NCBI RefSeq assembly: GCF_029323795.1 | Contig: NZ_CP119758.1 | Coordinates: 372,001 to 436,000, forward strand | Direction of reading: 5' to 3' | From: Zobellia alginiliquefaciens | GTDB taxonomy: Bacteria > Bacteroidota > Bacteroidia > Flavobacteriales > Flavobacteriaceae | Length of the DNA: 64,000 bases | Shown here: piece after piece, positions 63,948-64,000 of the stretch | Layout: every line of letters begins with the position of its first letter | Numbering within the stretch: the stretch's first letter is position 1 | Made by a program: the position numbers and the translations under genes | The notes under the pieces: generated by a model | Database searches by the model: none | What the model saw: only the letters and a program-made list of their open reading frames with translations | What the model was told of the DNA's origin: nothing

Positions 63948-64000
63948 ATGCAACAACCCTTACCGGGCGCCAGTAACGCGCTCACTTTTGGAATTCTTTC
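63948..64000 (+). CDS. Second CCC-motif-like membrane protein, cut by the window end
   Basis: ATG at 63948 begins MQQPLPGASNALTFGILS, which aligns with the start of the preceding gene (MEQHKLPNATLILVFGILS). It is therefore the start of a tandem paralogue that runs beyond position 64000. Only 17 codons are visible. Confidence 0.6.
   Translation, partial: MQQPLPGASNALTFGIL

Noticed and set aside
1-64000. CRISPR array or phage structural genes
   Set aside because: No regularly spaced repeats and no capsid, tail or terminase-like genes were seen.

Overview
The window reads as chromosome from a marine, algae-associated member of the Bacteroidetes, most likely Flavobacteriaceae close to Zobellia or Maribacter. 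The evidence is AT-rich DNA, many lipoprotein and Tat-type signals, a Bacteroidetes-type tyrosine recombinase, Bacteroidetes promoters of the TTG-N19-21-TAnnTTTG kind, ribonuclease Y next to zapA, and a gene set and order that match the carrageenan catabolic regulon described in Zobellia galactanivorans. The genus is inferred from gene content only.

Region 1 (1-2645) is the end of a probable integrative element. A gene-poor 1 kb holds one frameshifted small exported protein, followed by an IntDOT-like integrase and a short repeat-rich stretch against the 3' end of a tRNA-Pro(GGG) gene.

Region 2 (2.7-16.9 kb) holds polysaccharide- and sugar-related exported enzymes: a BD-FAE-like esterase, a VanX-like D-Ala-D-Ala dipeptidase lipoprotein, a DUF5060 glycosidase-like lipoprotein divergent from an S1 sulfatase, a secreted sugar isomerase, a GMC oxidoreductase with its Tat-exported small subunit, a DUF255/SSP411 thioredoxin-fold lipoprotein, a sialate-O-acetylesterase-like protein and a Tat-exported Gfo/Idh/MocA oxidoreductase. 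Region 3 (17.1-19.3 kb) is the two-gene GDP-L-fucose pathway, gmd-fcl, closed by a strong bidirectional terminator.

Region 4 (19.4-28.4 kb) is a tight seven-gene minus-strand operon: a cytochrome c/beta-propeller lipoprotein, a DUF4432 aldose-epimerase-like protein, a cupin sugar isomerase-like protein, two xylose-isomerase-like TIM barrels, an alpha/beta hydrolase and a Gfo/Idh/MocA dehydrogenase. It looks like a complete route for an unidentified sugar through oxidised (keto) intermediates, and it is the best candidate here for an undescribed pathway.

Region 5 (28.7-52.8 kb) is the carrageenan / 3,6-anhydro-D-galactose (D-AHG) locus. It contains a YdjC deacetylase divergent from an AraC regulator, then on the plus strand a GntP permease, a RhaT-like permease, four overlapping or closely packed genes for D-AHG oxidation to pyruvate and glyceraldehyde-3-phosphate (cycloisomerase, dehydrogenase, KDGal kinase, KDPGal aldolase), a GH129-like glycosidase, three GH127 enzymes placed in different compartments, a sugar-porter MFS permease and three S1 sulfatases. 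One sulfatase gene carries an in-frame TGA where a Trp is expected, which cuts off a conserved C-terminal domain. There is no SusC/SusD pair and no GH16 carrageenase in the window, so depolymerisation and outer-membrane uptake must be encoded elsewhere.

Region 6 (52.9-64 kb) is core genome: ribonuclease Y, a probable 6S-like RNA, ZapA with a coiled-coil partner, an M23 peptidase, a TonB-dependent receptor, a cysteine desulfurase, an Smr-domain protein and small membrane proteins, the last of which runs off the window end.
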